This document shows, piece after piece, positions 1 to 10,054 of a stretch of 64,000 nt of DNA (position 1 is its first letter; every line of letters begins with the position of its first letter). Position numbers and translations under genes: made by a program. Source of the stretch: Pelomonas sp036401055 (GTDB lineage Bacteria > Pseudomonadota > Gammaproteobacteria > Burkholderiales > Burkholderiaceae_C); NCBI GenBank assembly GCA_036401055.1, contig DASWWC010000070.1, positions 1 to 64,000 of the forward strand, written 5' to 3'. Below the pieces are notes generated by a model, which saw only the letters and a list, made by a program, of their open reading frames with translations, had not been told where the DNA came from and did no database searches.

Positions 1-33
1 CGACTTGAGCGAGGCGATCTCGCCGGGGTCCAT
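1..33 (-). CDS. possible start of an unidentified gene, cut by the window edge
   Basis: An ATG lies five bases after the gcvP stop codon on the same strand, and 11 codons (MDPGEIASLKS) run open to the window edge. Spacing fits another gene of the gcv operon. In related bacteria a serine dehydratase gene often follows gcvP, but these residues do not resemble the usual SdaA start, so I do not name it. No clear ribosome-binding site is visible. The call rests only on position and an open frame. Confidence 0.25.
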   Translation of the reverse strand, partial: MDPGEIASLKS

Positions 34-38
34 GCGGC

Positions 39-2936
<2,898 letters not shown>

Positions 2937-2956
2937 GGCAGGGCTACTTCGAGAAA

Positions 2957-3331
2957 TTACAGAGTCTTCAGCAGGGCGTCGTAGGCGGTGGCGTCCATCA
3001 GCGCGTCGAGCTGGGCGGGGTTGCTCAGCTTCACCTTGAAGAACCAGCCGGCCTTCAGCGGGTCGGAGTTGGCCAGCGCCGGGTCGTCGCGCAGGGCTTC
3101 GTTGACCTCGGTGATCTCGCCGTCGACGGGCATGTAGACATCGGCCGCGGCCTTGACGGATTCGACGACACCGGCGACTTCCTTCTCGGCGTAGGTCTTG
3201 CCCACTTCGGGCAGATCCACGAAGACCACATCGCCCAGCGCGTCCTGTGCGTGGACGGTGATGCCGACGGTGGCCGTGCCGTCGCCGTGGACTTCAAGCC
3301 ATTCGTGGTCGGGGGTGTACTTGATGCTCAT
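2957..3331 (-). CDS. gcvH: glycine cleavage system H protein
   Basis: GcvH is the 124-residue lipoyl carrier that shuttles the aminomethyl intermediate between the P, T and L proteins. The sequence is typical: MSIKYTPDHEWLEV at the N terminus, a conserved GDVVFVDLPEVG strand, and the lipoyl-lysine motif VESVKAAADVY with the modified lysine at K60. The tail contains the usual NSDPLKAGWFFKVKL segment. It lies three bases after the gcvT stop and 20 bp before gcvP, so the three are one transcript. Start choice is unambiguous because the family begins at this methionine. Confidence 0.98.
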   Translation of the reverse strand: MSIKYTPDHEWLEVHGDGTATVGITVHAQDALGDVVFVDLPEVGKTYAEKEVAGVVESVKAAADVYMPVDGEITEVNEALRDDPALANSDPLKAGWFFKVKLSNPAQLDALMDATAYDALLKTL

Positions 3332-3334
3332 CGT

Positions 3335-4447
3335 TCAGCCTCGGTAGTAGCGGTTGGGAGTGAAAGGGGTGGAGGAGACCACCATCGGCGTGCGCTTGTC
3401 GCGCACGACGGCGAAGACTTCGGTGCCGACGGCTGCGTGCTCCTTCGCCAGGTAGGCGAGGGCGACGGGCTGGTTCACGGTCGGGCCGAGCGTGCCGCTG
3501 GTGACGACGCCGATCTCGGTGCCGTCGGCGGTGACGATCCTGGCGCCTTCACGCACGGGCATGCGCTCCTTGCCGACCAGGCCGACGCGCTTGCGTGCGG
3601 CACCGTTGGCGAGCTGTTCGTCGATGACGGCAGCACCCGGATAGCCACCGGCACGGGCGCCACCGGCACGGCGCACCTTCTGGATGGCCCAGGTGATGGA
3701 CGCTTCCACCGGCGTCGTGGTCTCGTTGATGTCATGACCGTACAGGCACAGGCCGGCTTCCAGGCGCAGCGAGTCGCGAGCGCCCAGGCCGATGGGCTTG
3801 ACCTCGGCATGGGCCAGCAGCTTGCGGGCGAGCGCCACGGCGTCGTCCTCGTGGACGGAAATCTCGTAGCCGTCTTCGCCGGTGTAGCCCGAGCGGGTCA
3901 GGAAGGTGTCGATGCCGTCGAGCTGGAAGAAGCCGCCGGTCATGAAGGTCAGCTTGGCGACTTCGGGGTTCAGGCGGCTCAGCACCGTCACGGCCTCGGG
4001 GCCTTGCAGCGCCAGCAGCGCGCGCTCGGGCACGGGAATGACTTCGCAGCGCGAGCCGATGTGCTTTTGCATGTGAGCAATGTCCTGCTCCTTGCAACCG
4101 GCGTTCACGACGACGAACAGGTCGTCGGGGCGTCGGCACACCATCAGGTCGTCCAGCAGGCCGCCCTGGTCGTTCGTGAAGAGGGCGTAGCGCTGCTTGA
4201 ACACGCCGAGGTCGACGATGTCGACCGGCACCAGCGTTTCCAGCGCGGCGGCGGCATCGGCGCCCACCAGGCGCACCTGGCCCATGTGCGACACGTCGAA
4301 CAGGCCCGCAGCGGCGCGCGTGTGCTTGTGCTCGGCCATCACGCCGGTGGGGTATTGCACCGGCATGTCGTAGCCGGCGAAGGGCACCATCTTGGCGCCG
4401 AGTTCGACGTGGAGGGCGTGAAGAGGCGTTTGCAGCAGGGAGGACAT
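3335..4447 (-). CDS. gcvT: aminomethyltransferase, glycine cleavage T protein
   Basis: GcvT (370 residues) releases ammonia from aminomethyl-GcvH and transfers the one-carbon unit to tetrahydrofolate. Family hallmarks are visible: LQTPLHALHVELGAKMVPFAGYDMPVQY near the start, the GLFDVSHMGQ motif, SRSGYTGEDGYEI-type folate-site residues, and a C-terminal barrel ending VVSSTPFTPNRYYRG. The ATG is preceded by GGAG with a six-base spacer, which fixes the start. It is the first gene of the operon and the direct target of the tandem glycine riboswitch in its leader. Both gcvH and gcvP follow closely. Confidence 0.98.
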   Translation of the reverse strand: MSSLLQTPLHALHVELGAKMVPFAGYDMPVQYPTGVMAEHKHTRAAAGLFDVSHMGQVRLVGADAAAALETLVPVDIVDLGVFKQRYALFTNDQGGLLDDLMVCRRPDDLFVVVNAGCKEQDIAHMQKHIGSRCEVIPVPERALLALQGPEAVTVLSRLNPEVAKLTFMTGGFFQLDGIDTFLTRSGYTGEDGYEISVHEDDAVALARKLLAHAEVKPIGLGARDSLRLEAGLCLYGHDINETTTPVEASITWAIQKVRRAGGARAGGYPGAAVIDEQLANGAARKRVGLVGKERMPVREGARIVTADGTEIGVVTSGTLGPTVNQPVALAYLAKEHAAVGTEVFAVVRDKRTPMVVSSTPFTPNRYYRG

Positions 4448-4483
4448 CAGAAGCTCCGACGGATTTCGGGTTTGGATGTCCTC

Positions 4484-4679
4484 GCTGTCCCTGGTACTTG
4501 AGAGATTGACCCCCGGCGAATCGCCTCGGGCTTGCCCCTTCAGTGGGCCGGTTCAGGGACCGGCCTCTCTCCAGTGAGGAACGCGCCGAGTGTCTGTCAC
4601 CCGTCGCGTCTTGTCAGTCCTTCTGCCTGAGCGTTGTTGCGCCTTCGGCGGCCCCCAAACTGCACCGGGGCGCTCTCCT
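4484..4679 (-). ncRNA. tandem glycine riboswitch in the gcvT leader
   Basis: Reading the minus strand from 4679 to 4484, two glycine-aptamer cores follow one another. The first (about 4679-4606) has GGAGAGCGCC, then GCCGAAGGCGCAA and CTCAGGCAGAAGGACTG. The second (about 4573-4484) has GGAGAGAGGC, CTGAAGGGGCAAG and TCTCAAGTACCAGGGACAG. These are the conserved GGAGAG / gAAGG / gCAA / CUC..GGAC blocks of the known family, which usually occurs as a cooperative pair in front of gcv genes. About 36 bases separate aptamer 2 from the gcvT start, so control of translation start or an on-switch is likely. I see no clean terminator hairpin plus U-run in that short stretch. Confidence 0.93.
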
Positions 4680-4689
4680 GACGGGCGGC

Positions 4690-4695
4690 ATTCTA
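4690..4695 (-). promoter_or_regulatory. putative -10 element for the riboswitch-gcvTHP transcript
   Basis: On the minus strand the hexamer TAGAAT (one mismatch to TATAAT) sits 4-10 bases after the stop codon of the upstream amidohydrolase gene. It would place the RNA start near 4683, almost exactly at the beginning of aptamer 1. No good -35 hexamer lies 16-18 bp upstream, where the bases belong to the neighbour's 3' end. The match is therefore suggestive only. Confidence 0.4.
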
Positions 4696-4699
4696 GCCC

Positions 4700-7600
4700 T
4701 CAGTCGCCATGGTCATGGCCATGTCCCGTTTCCAGCGCGTGGCTGTCCACCGGCATGGTCTTGCCGTCGGCACCGTCGAAGAACAAGGGCTTGCGCGCCT
4801 TGGGCGTCGGGGCGATCTGGTTCAACGTGGCGGCGTCGTACAGGCGGCCGTTCTGCATGACTTGCGCGATGCGGTCGCTCTGGCGGATGTCGGCCAGCGG
4901 GTTGCCGTCAATGATGACCAAGTCGGCCAGCTTGCCGGCTTCGATGGAGCCCAGGTCCCTGTCGAAACCGAAGTTGCGCGCCGGGTTGATGGTCGCGGCG
5001 CGCAGTGCATCGTGCGGGCTCATGCCGCCCAGCGCCAGCATCCACATCTCCCAGTGCGCGCCCAGGCCTTCGCGCTGGCCATGCGCGCCGATCATCACGT
5101 TGACGCCGGCCTCGGCCAGCTCGTTGGTCGTGCGGGCGACCTTCAGGATGTTGAAGTCCTCCTCGGGCGCGGTTTCCCGGCGGATGGCGCGGGGCTCCAG
5201 CACGGCGCGCGGCACATAGCGGGTCAGCAGCGGGTGCTTCCAGACCTCCGTGCGGGCGTACCAGTAGTGCTCGCCGTCCAGGCCGCCGTAGCCGACGTTC
5301 AGCGTCGGGTTGTAGCCCACGGCGTTCTGGCGCCACAGCTGCTTCACGTCGTCCCACACATCGGCCAGTGGCAGCGAATGCTCCACGGTGGTGTGGCCGT
5401 CGATGACCATGCTCATGTTCATCTGGAACAGCGAGCCGCCTTCGGGCACCACCATGACGCCGGTCTGGCGGCCGGCTTCCAGCACCTGCTGGCGCTGGTC
5501 GCGGCGCGGCTGCTGGTAGCTCTTCACGCTGATCGCGCCTTCGGCCTTCTGGCGGTTCAGGTGCGTCAGCGCATCGTCCAGGCCGTTGACGACGGCCGTG
5601 ATGGGCGTGCGGGCGCCGTAGAGGATGCTGCCGGTCGAGTAGATGCGCGGGCCCAGCACCACGCCGGCACGCTGCATTTCGGCCTGCGTGAACACGGCGG
5701 CGTTCAGGTTGCTGGGGTCGTGCAGCGTCGTCACGCCGAAGGCCAGCGACGCGAGGTTGACCCAGCTCTGCTGCGGGATCAGCCCACCGTCGTTCATGGA
5801 GCCGTGCCAGTGGCCGTCGATGAAGCCCGGCACGATGGTCTTGCCGCTGGCATCGATGCGCTTCGCGTCGGCGGGGATGGCGACGTCCTTGCCGACCGCG
5901 ATGATGCGGTTGCCGTCGACGACGACCGTGCCGCCCTCGATGACCTCGTCGCCCTTCATCGTCACGAGGCGCGCGCCGGTCAACGCGATCTTGCCCGCAG
6001 GCTTGTCGCTGGCCTGCTGGAAGCCGATCTTCTGCGCGCTGGCCTTGTCCTTGCCGGTGGCGCTGGCCGTGAACAGCTCATCACCCAGCGTGAAGTGCAG
6101 GCGCTGGGCATCACCGCTCCAGTGCAGCGAGTGGCCGGCGTTGACGTCCAACTGGCGCACGGGCAGCGCGTCCATCTTGGCGCCTACCGTCAGCACCTTG
6201 CCGGCCTGGCCCTGCACGCCGGGCAGCGGCGTCACATAGGCATGGAAGCGCTCGACGAAGCCCAGCCACTGGCCGTCCGGCGACACGCTGTACTCGCTGG
6301 CGAAATCGCTGCGCGCGATCTCGGTCTCGCTGCGGTCGTGCAGGCTCAGGCGCATCAGCGAGAAGCGCTGGTCCACCTCGCTGGGGCTGCTGACCCGGGT
6401 GAAGAACAGCTCGTCGTTCTTCGCGCCGAAATGCGCGCCCTGGCCGTCCTTGGCGATGCGCTCCGTCTTGCCGGAACCGTCCGCCGCGGCGACATACAGG
6501 CCGGTGTCCAGGCTGTGCCAGGGGCTGGTCAGGCCGCCGCCCTTGATCTTGCGGTACACGACCTGTCGGCTGTCCGGCGACAGCCGCGGCTCCAGGTACT
6601 TGCCCGGCTCCTTGACAAGCACCGTCCCCTTGCCTGTGGCGATGTCGAGGCGGCGAATGCTCCCCTGCGTGTCGTCGCGCCAGGTCGCGTAGACGAGGCT
6701 CCGGCCGTCGCGCGCCCAGTGCGGTGCCAGCTCGAAGGCATCGGTCTGCTGGGTCAGGCGACGGGGCGCGCCGTCGGGCAGGTCCTTCATCCACAGCGAC
6801 CCCAGCGCCGCATAGACGACCCGCTTGCCGTCCGGCGACACCTGGGCGCCCCGCAGCTGGCGCACCGCGAACTGCTCAGGCGCGACCTCCTGCGGGAAGC
6901 GCATCGGCTCGCGCATCTCACGCGTGTCCTTCACATGGAAGGGGATCTCGGCGGCCGAGCCCTTGAACGGGTCCACGCGCCAGATGCGGCCTTCGGCCCA
7001 GACGACGATCTCCTTGGACCCGGGCATCCACGCGAAGCTGGGGTAGACGCCCCACATCGCCCAGATCTCCTGCAGGTCGCGCGACAGGCCGCTCCAGGCC
7101 GGGCGCTCGGCGCCGGTGGCCAGGTCCTTCAGGAACAGCGTGCTCTGGTTGCGCACACGGCGCACGAAGGCCAGGTAGTTGCCGTCGGGCGAGGGCGTGG
7201 GGCGCACCGCTCCGCCGGGGCCCTGCACGAAGGGCTCCACGGAGCCGTCCGACAAGTCCTGCCGGAAGATCTTGTAGATCTCACCGTTGCTGTCCTTGTT
7301 GTATTCGAAGACGCGGCCGGCCGTCGAGTCCTGCGAGTAGTACAGGTACTTGCCATCCGGCGACATGGCCGGCTCGCCCAGGTCTTTCTGCCAGTTGGGC
7401 TTCTCGTTGAGCTGCACCCCCTTGTTCTTGGCGGCGTCGCCGTCGACGTGGAACAGCCAGATCTCGCCCGAGCCGGCGCTGCGCGTGCCGGTGTAGTGCT
7501 TGCGGGCCAGCAGGTATTTGCCGCTGGGGTGCCAGACCGGGTTGTTCAGCAGCCGGAAGTCTTCCTTCGTGACCGCGCGCGCGCCGCTGCCGTCCACGTT

Positions 7601-7954
7601 CATGACCCAGACGTTGTCGCCGCCGCTGGCGTCGCTGAGGAAGGCGATCTGCTTGCCGTCCGGCGAGAAGCGAGCCTGCTGCTCCCAGGCGATGGAATGC
7701 GTCAGCGCCTTGGCCTCGCCGCCGGTGATGGGCAGCGTGTAGAGATCGCCCAGCAGGTCGAACAGAACCGTCTTGCCATCGGGGCTGACGTCCACGCTCA
7801 TCCACGTGCCGGTCTTCACGTCGATGGTTGCCGTCCTGGGCGTGCCCGGCGGCGCGTTGACGTTCCAGGGCGCAGGCTTGGGAGCTTCCTGGGCGTGGGC
7901 GGCCAGGGCTGCGGCCAGCAGCAGGGCAGGGGCAGCGGTCAGACGACGGGACAT
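4700..7954 (-). CDS. periplasmic TolB-like beta-propeller / amidohydrolase fusion
   Basis: This 1084-residue protein has a signal peptide (MSRRLTAAPALLLAAALAAHAQE). About 620 residues of TolB/WD40-like propeller follow, with repeated SPDGK-type blades. The C-terminal part is an amidohydrolase. The metal site is clear: VPGFIDGHWHG (H715, H717), a candidate bridging lysine in ISVKSYQQ, further histidines in DGHTTVEHSLPL and GAHGQREGLGAH, and the late ATINPARNFGFDRDLGSIEAGKLADLVIIDG signature. The family includes imidazolonepropionase- and prolidase-like enzymes, so a secreted peptidase or amide hydrolase is likely, but the substrate is unknown. The tail LETGHGHDHGD is histidine-rich and may bind metal. 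It stands alone, ending just before the gcv leader. Confidence 0.85.
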   Translation of the reverse strand: MSRRLTAAPALLLAAALAAHAQEAPKPAPWNVNAPPGTPRTATIDVKTGTWMSVDVSPDGKTVLFDLLGDLYTLPITGGEAKALTHSIAWEQQARFSPDGKQIAFLSDASGGDNVWVMNVDGSGARAVTKEDFRLLNNPVWHPSGKYLLARKHYTGTRSAGSGEIWLFHVDGDAAKNKGVQLNEKPNWQKDLGEPAMSPDGKYLYYSQDSTAGRVFEYNKDSNGEIYKIFRQDLSDGSVEPFVQGPGGAVRPTPSPDGNYLAFVRRVRNQSTLFLKDLATGAERPAWSGLSRDLQEIWAMWGVYPSFAWMPGSKEIVVWAEGRIWRVDPFKGSAAEIPFHVKDTREMREPMRFPQEVAPEQFAVRQLRGAQVSPDGKRVVYAALGSLWMKDLPDGAPRRLTQQTDAFELAPHWARDGRSLVYATWRDDTQGSIRRLDIATGKGTVLVKEPGKYLEPRLSPDSRQVVYRKIKGGGLTSPWHSLDTGLYVAAADGSGKTERIAKDGQGAHFGAKNDELFFTRVSSPSEVDQRFSLMRLSLHDRSETEIARSDFASEYSVSPDGQWLGFVERFHAYVTPLPGVQGQAGKVLTVGAKMDALPVRQLDVNAGHSLHWSGDAQRLHFTLGDELFTASATGKDKASAQKIGFQQASDKPAGKIALTGARLVTMKGDEVIEGGTVVVDGNRIIAVGKDVAIPADAKRIDASGKTIVPGFIDGHWHGSMNDGGLIPQQSWVNLASLAFGVTTLHDPSNLNAAVFTQAEMQRAGVVLGPRIYSTGSILYGARTPITAVVNGLDDALTHLNRQKAEGAISVKSYQQPRRDQRQQVLEAGRQTGVMVVPEGGSLFQMNMSMVIDGHTTVEHSLPLADVWDDVKQLWRQNAVGYNPTLNVGYGGLDGEHYWYARTEVWKHPLLTRYVPRAVLEPRAIRRETAPEEDFNILKVARTTNELAEAGVNVMIGAHGQREGLGAHWEMWMLALGGMSPHDALRAATINPARNFGFDRDLGSIEAGKLADLVIIDGNPLADIRQSDRIAQVMQNGRLYDAATLNQIAPTPKARKPLFFDGADGKTMPVDSHALETGHGHDHGD

Positions 7955-8028
7955 GGAGAAGGTGTTGGGGTGACCAAAACCTTCGATGCTAACGAAGGAA
8001 GGCTTGCCTTCCGGTCGTCACGTCTGCG

Positions 8029-8946
8029 TCAGGGCCAGAGCCACCAGACGATCAGCCCGCCGAAGACGATCCACTGGATCGCGTAGTAGGCAAAGCGGCT
8101 CTTCGCCTTGATGCGTTTGCCGAACAGCCGCACCTGTTGCACGTAGGCGAACAGCCGGTTAATGCCGCCGGTGCGGTCGGTGTCCGAATTGGGTGCCGAC
8201 GCGGCACGGATCAGCGTGTTGCTGATGAAGTGGTTGAACCAGCGGGCCACCGGGTTGTTCAGCGGCCGCTCGACGTCGCAGAACAGGATGATGCGCATCG
8301 TGTCCGACTGGTTCTCGGCGTAGTGCAGGTAGGTCTCGTCGAAGATGACGCCCTCGCCGTCGCGCCAGCTGTAGCGCTCGCCGTCCACGGAGATGTAGCA
8401 GTTGTCCGTGTTGGGCGTGACCAGCCCCAGGTGGTAGCGCACCGAGCCGGCGAAGGGGTCGCGGTGCGTGACCAGCCGGCCGCCGGGCGGCAGCGCGGCG
8501 AACATCGCGGCCTTCACGGTCGGGATGCGCTGCAGCAGCCCGGTCGTCACGGGGCACAGCTCCTTGGCGGAGGCATGCGCGTCGTCGTACCACTTCAGGT
8601 GGAAGCGCGTCCAGCCGGTCTTGAAGAAGCTGTTGAAGCCTGCGTCGTTGTACTTGTCGCTCTTCTTGATCTCGCCGGCGTCGGCCAGCTTGAAGGCCTC
8701 GGCGCGGATGTCCTGCCAGTGGTCCTGCAGCAGTTTCAGCTCCGGGAAGCCCGACACCGGCAGGTAGGGCTTGGCCGGCAGCCTGCTGAACAGGTACATC
8801 AGGCAGTTGATCGGCGCCATGAAGGTGGAGTGGTCCGTCAGCTGGCGGAAGAAGCGCAGCCGCACCTTGCCGCGGAAGTGAACGTAGACGGTGCTGGCGA
8901 TGAAGATCGCGACGATGGCGATCTTGAAGTAGGGGATGTCAGTCAT
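8029..8946 (-). CDS. lpxO: LpxO-like lipid A Fe(II)/2-oxoglutarate dioxygenase
   Basis: The 305-residue protein starts at the ATG that overlaps the upstream acyltransferase stop (ATGA). The frame runs open further upstream, but there it is only a shadow of that gene. An N-terminal membrane helix (about residues 8-22) and a C-terminal one (IQWIVFGGLIVWWLWP) flank an aspartyl/asparaginyl beta-hydroxylase fold. The iron triad is visible as H161xD163 (THRDPFAGSVRYHLGL) and H208 (YLHYAEN). The family hydroxylates the 2-position of a secondary acyl chain on lipid A at the inner membrane. Coupling to an LpxL-type acyltransferase supports that role. A related membrane-anchored hydroxylase with another target cannot be excluded. 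Confidence 0.85.
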   Translation of the reverse strand: MTDIPYFKIAIVAIFIASTVYVHFRGKVRLRFFRQLTDHSTFMAPINCLMYLFSRLPAKPYLPVSGFPELKLLQDHWQDIRAEAFKLADAGEIKKSDKYNDAGFNSFFKTGWTRFHLKWYDDAHASAKELCPVTTGLLQRIPTVKAAMFAALPPGGRLVTHRDPFAGSVRYHLGLVTPNTDNCYISVDGERYSWRDGEGVIFDETYLHYAENQSDTMRIILFCDVERPLNNPVARWFNHFISNTLIRAASAPNSDTDRTGGINRLFAYVQQVRLFGKRIKAKSRFAYYAIQWIVFGGLIVWWLWP

Positions 8947-9812
8947 TTGGCATAGAAGTCGGCCTCGCCGGGCGGGCGCGACTTGAAGCGCTTGTGGAGC
9001 CAGAAGTACTGGTGCAATTGTCGACGGGCCTGGGCTTCGATGACCGCATTCATGCGCGTCGCGTCGGCAACGATGTCGTCGGACGGGAAGTCGGCCAGCG
9101 CTGGCTCGATGACGAGCGTGTAGCCGTCGGCCTCGCGGCGCGGGTAGCAGGGCAGCACGGCCGCCTTCGTCACCGCGGCCATGCGCGACAGGCCGCCGAT
9201 GGTGGCGGCCGGCACGCCGAAGAAGGGCACGAAGACGGAATCGCGGGCGCCGAAGTCCTGGTCGGGCAGGTAGTACAGGCGGTAGCCGTCCTTCAGCGCC
9301 CTCAGCGTGGGCCGGGTGCCCTGCTGGCGCGCGAAGATGATGCCGGTGCCGAAGCGCAGCCGCTTGGCGCGGAAAAAGGCGTCCAGCCACGGGTCTTTCT
9401 GCACCGAGTAGATGCTGACCACCGGCGTCTCCAGCGAGATGCGCAGGCCCGCCAGGTCCAGTCCGGTGAAGTGCGGCATCATCAGGATGACGTTGCGGCC
9501 GTCCAGCGCGCGCAGATGCTCCAGGCCTTCGATGCGCATCAGCCGCTTGAGCCGCTCGGGCGACGCGAACCAGCAGTAGCCGTACTCCAGCAGCATCTGC
9601 ACCATGGCCACGAAGTGCTGGCGCAGCAGCGCGCGGCGCGCGGCGGGAGTCCAGTCCGGCAGCACCAGCCTCAGGTTCACCTCACCGATGTGCCGGCGCG
9701 ACGACGGCACGGCCGCAATCAAGTTGCCGATCAGCCAGCCCAGCGCCGTGATGGCGCGAAAAGGCAGCCAGCTCAACAGCCAGACCAGACCCACGAGCAG
9801 CTTCACGCCCAC
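8943..9812 (-). CDS. LpxL/HtrB-family lipid A acyltransferase
   Basis: This 289-residue inner-membrane enzyme belongs to the lysophospholipid acyltransferase family that adds secondary acyl chains to lipid A. It has an N-terminal hydrophobic anchor (VKLLVGLVWLLSWLPFRAITALGWLIGNLIA). The catalytic HX4D motif is HFTGLD (H114, D119). The conserved YYLPDQDFGARDSVFVPFFGVPAAT block follows, then a RRxHQYFWLHKRFKSRP C-terminal motif. Its stop overlaps the start of the LpxO-like gene by four bases, so the two should be made together: acyl transfer followed by hydroxylation of the new chain. Whether it is the LpxL or LpxM equivalent, or uses a hydroxylated acyl donor, cannot be read from sequence. Confidence 0.9.
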   Translation of the reverse strand: MGVKLLVGLVWLLSWLPFRAITALGWLIGNLIAAVPSSRRHIGEVNLRLVLPDWTPAARRALLRQHFVAMVQMLLEYGYCWFASPERLKRLMRIEGLEHLRALDGRNVILMMPHFTGLDLAGLRISLETPVVSIYSVQKDPWLDAFFRAKRLRFGTGIIFARQQGTRPTLRALKDGYRLYYLPDQDFGARDSVFVPFFGVPAATIGGLSRMAAVTKAAVLPCYPRREADGYTLVIEPALADFPSDDIVADATRMNAVIEAQARRQLHQYFWLHKRFKSRPPGEADFYAK

Positions 9813-10004
9813 GCGTCACCTACGGCAGTTCCCATCCACGACATCGTTCGTAACCCTTTGTTCTGGGCCGGCATCGTAGTGGCTGCCCGGGCTGCGTGCT
9901 CGACCAGCGCCAGCGAGCGGGCCGGCAGCCGGGTTGGGTGACAAGGTGTCTGTTTCGCCGCAGGCGCTGAAAACCAGGGTTCACCCCAGTCTGATGATGG
10001 TCAC

Positions 10005-10038
10005 TGATACCGCTACCATTGATTTGGTAGAACTATCA
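10005..10038. promoter_or_regulatory. tandem LacI-type operators upstream of the GH43 gene
   Basis: Two 14-bp dyads lie 20 bp apart: TGATACCGCTACCA at 10005-10018 and TGGTAGAACTATCA at 10025-10038. The first has the central CpG typical of LacI-family operators. The second keeps both half-sites with AA in the centre. They end 16 bp before the GTG start at 10055 and must overlap the promoter or early leader, which fits repression. The same dyad recurs at other promoters of this locus. Confidence 0.75.
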
Positions 10039-10054
10039 GTCATTTGGAGACACC

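Noticed and set aside
4709..8086. 1125-codon open frame opposite the amidohydrolase gene
   Set aside because: Same antisense artefact; no recognisable domain, and the opposite strand has a clear signal peptide and metal motifs.
8947..9390. N-terminal extension of the LpxO-like frame
   Set aside because: The extension lies inside the acyltransferase gene in another frame and has a shadow-like composition; the ATGA overlap at 8943-8946 gives the natural start.
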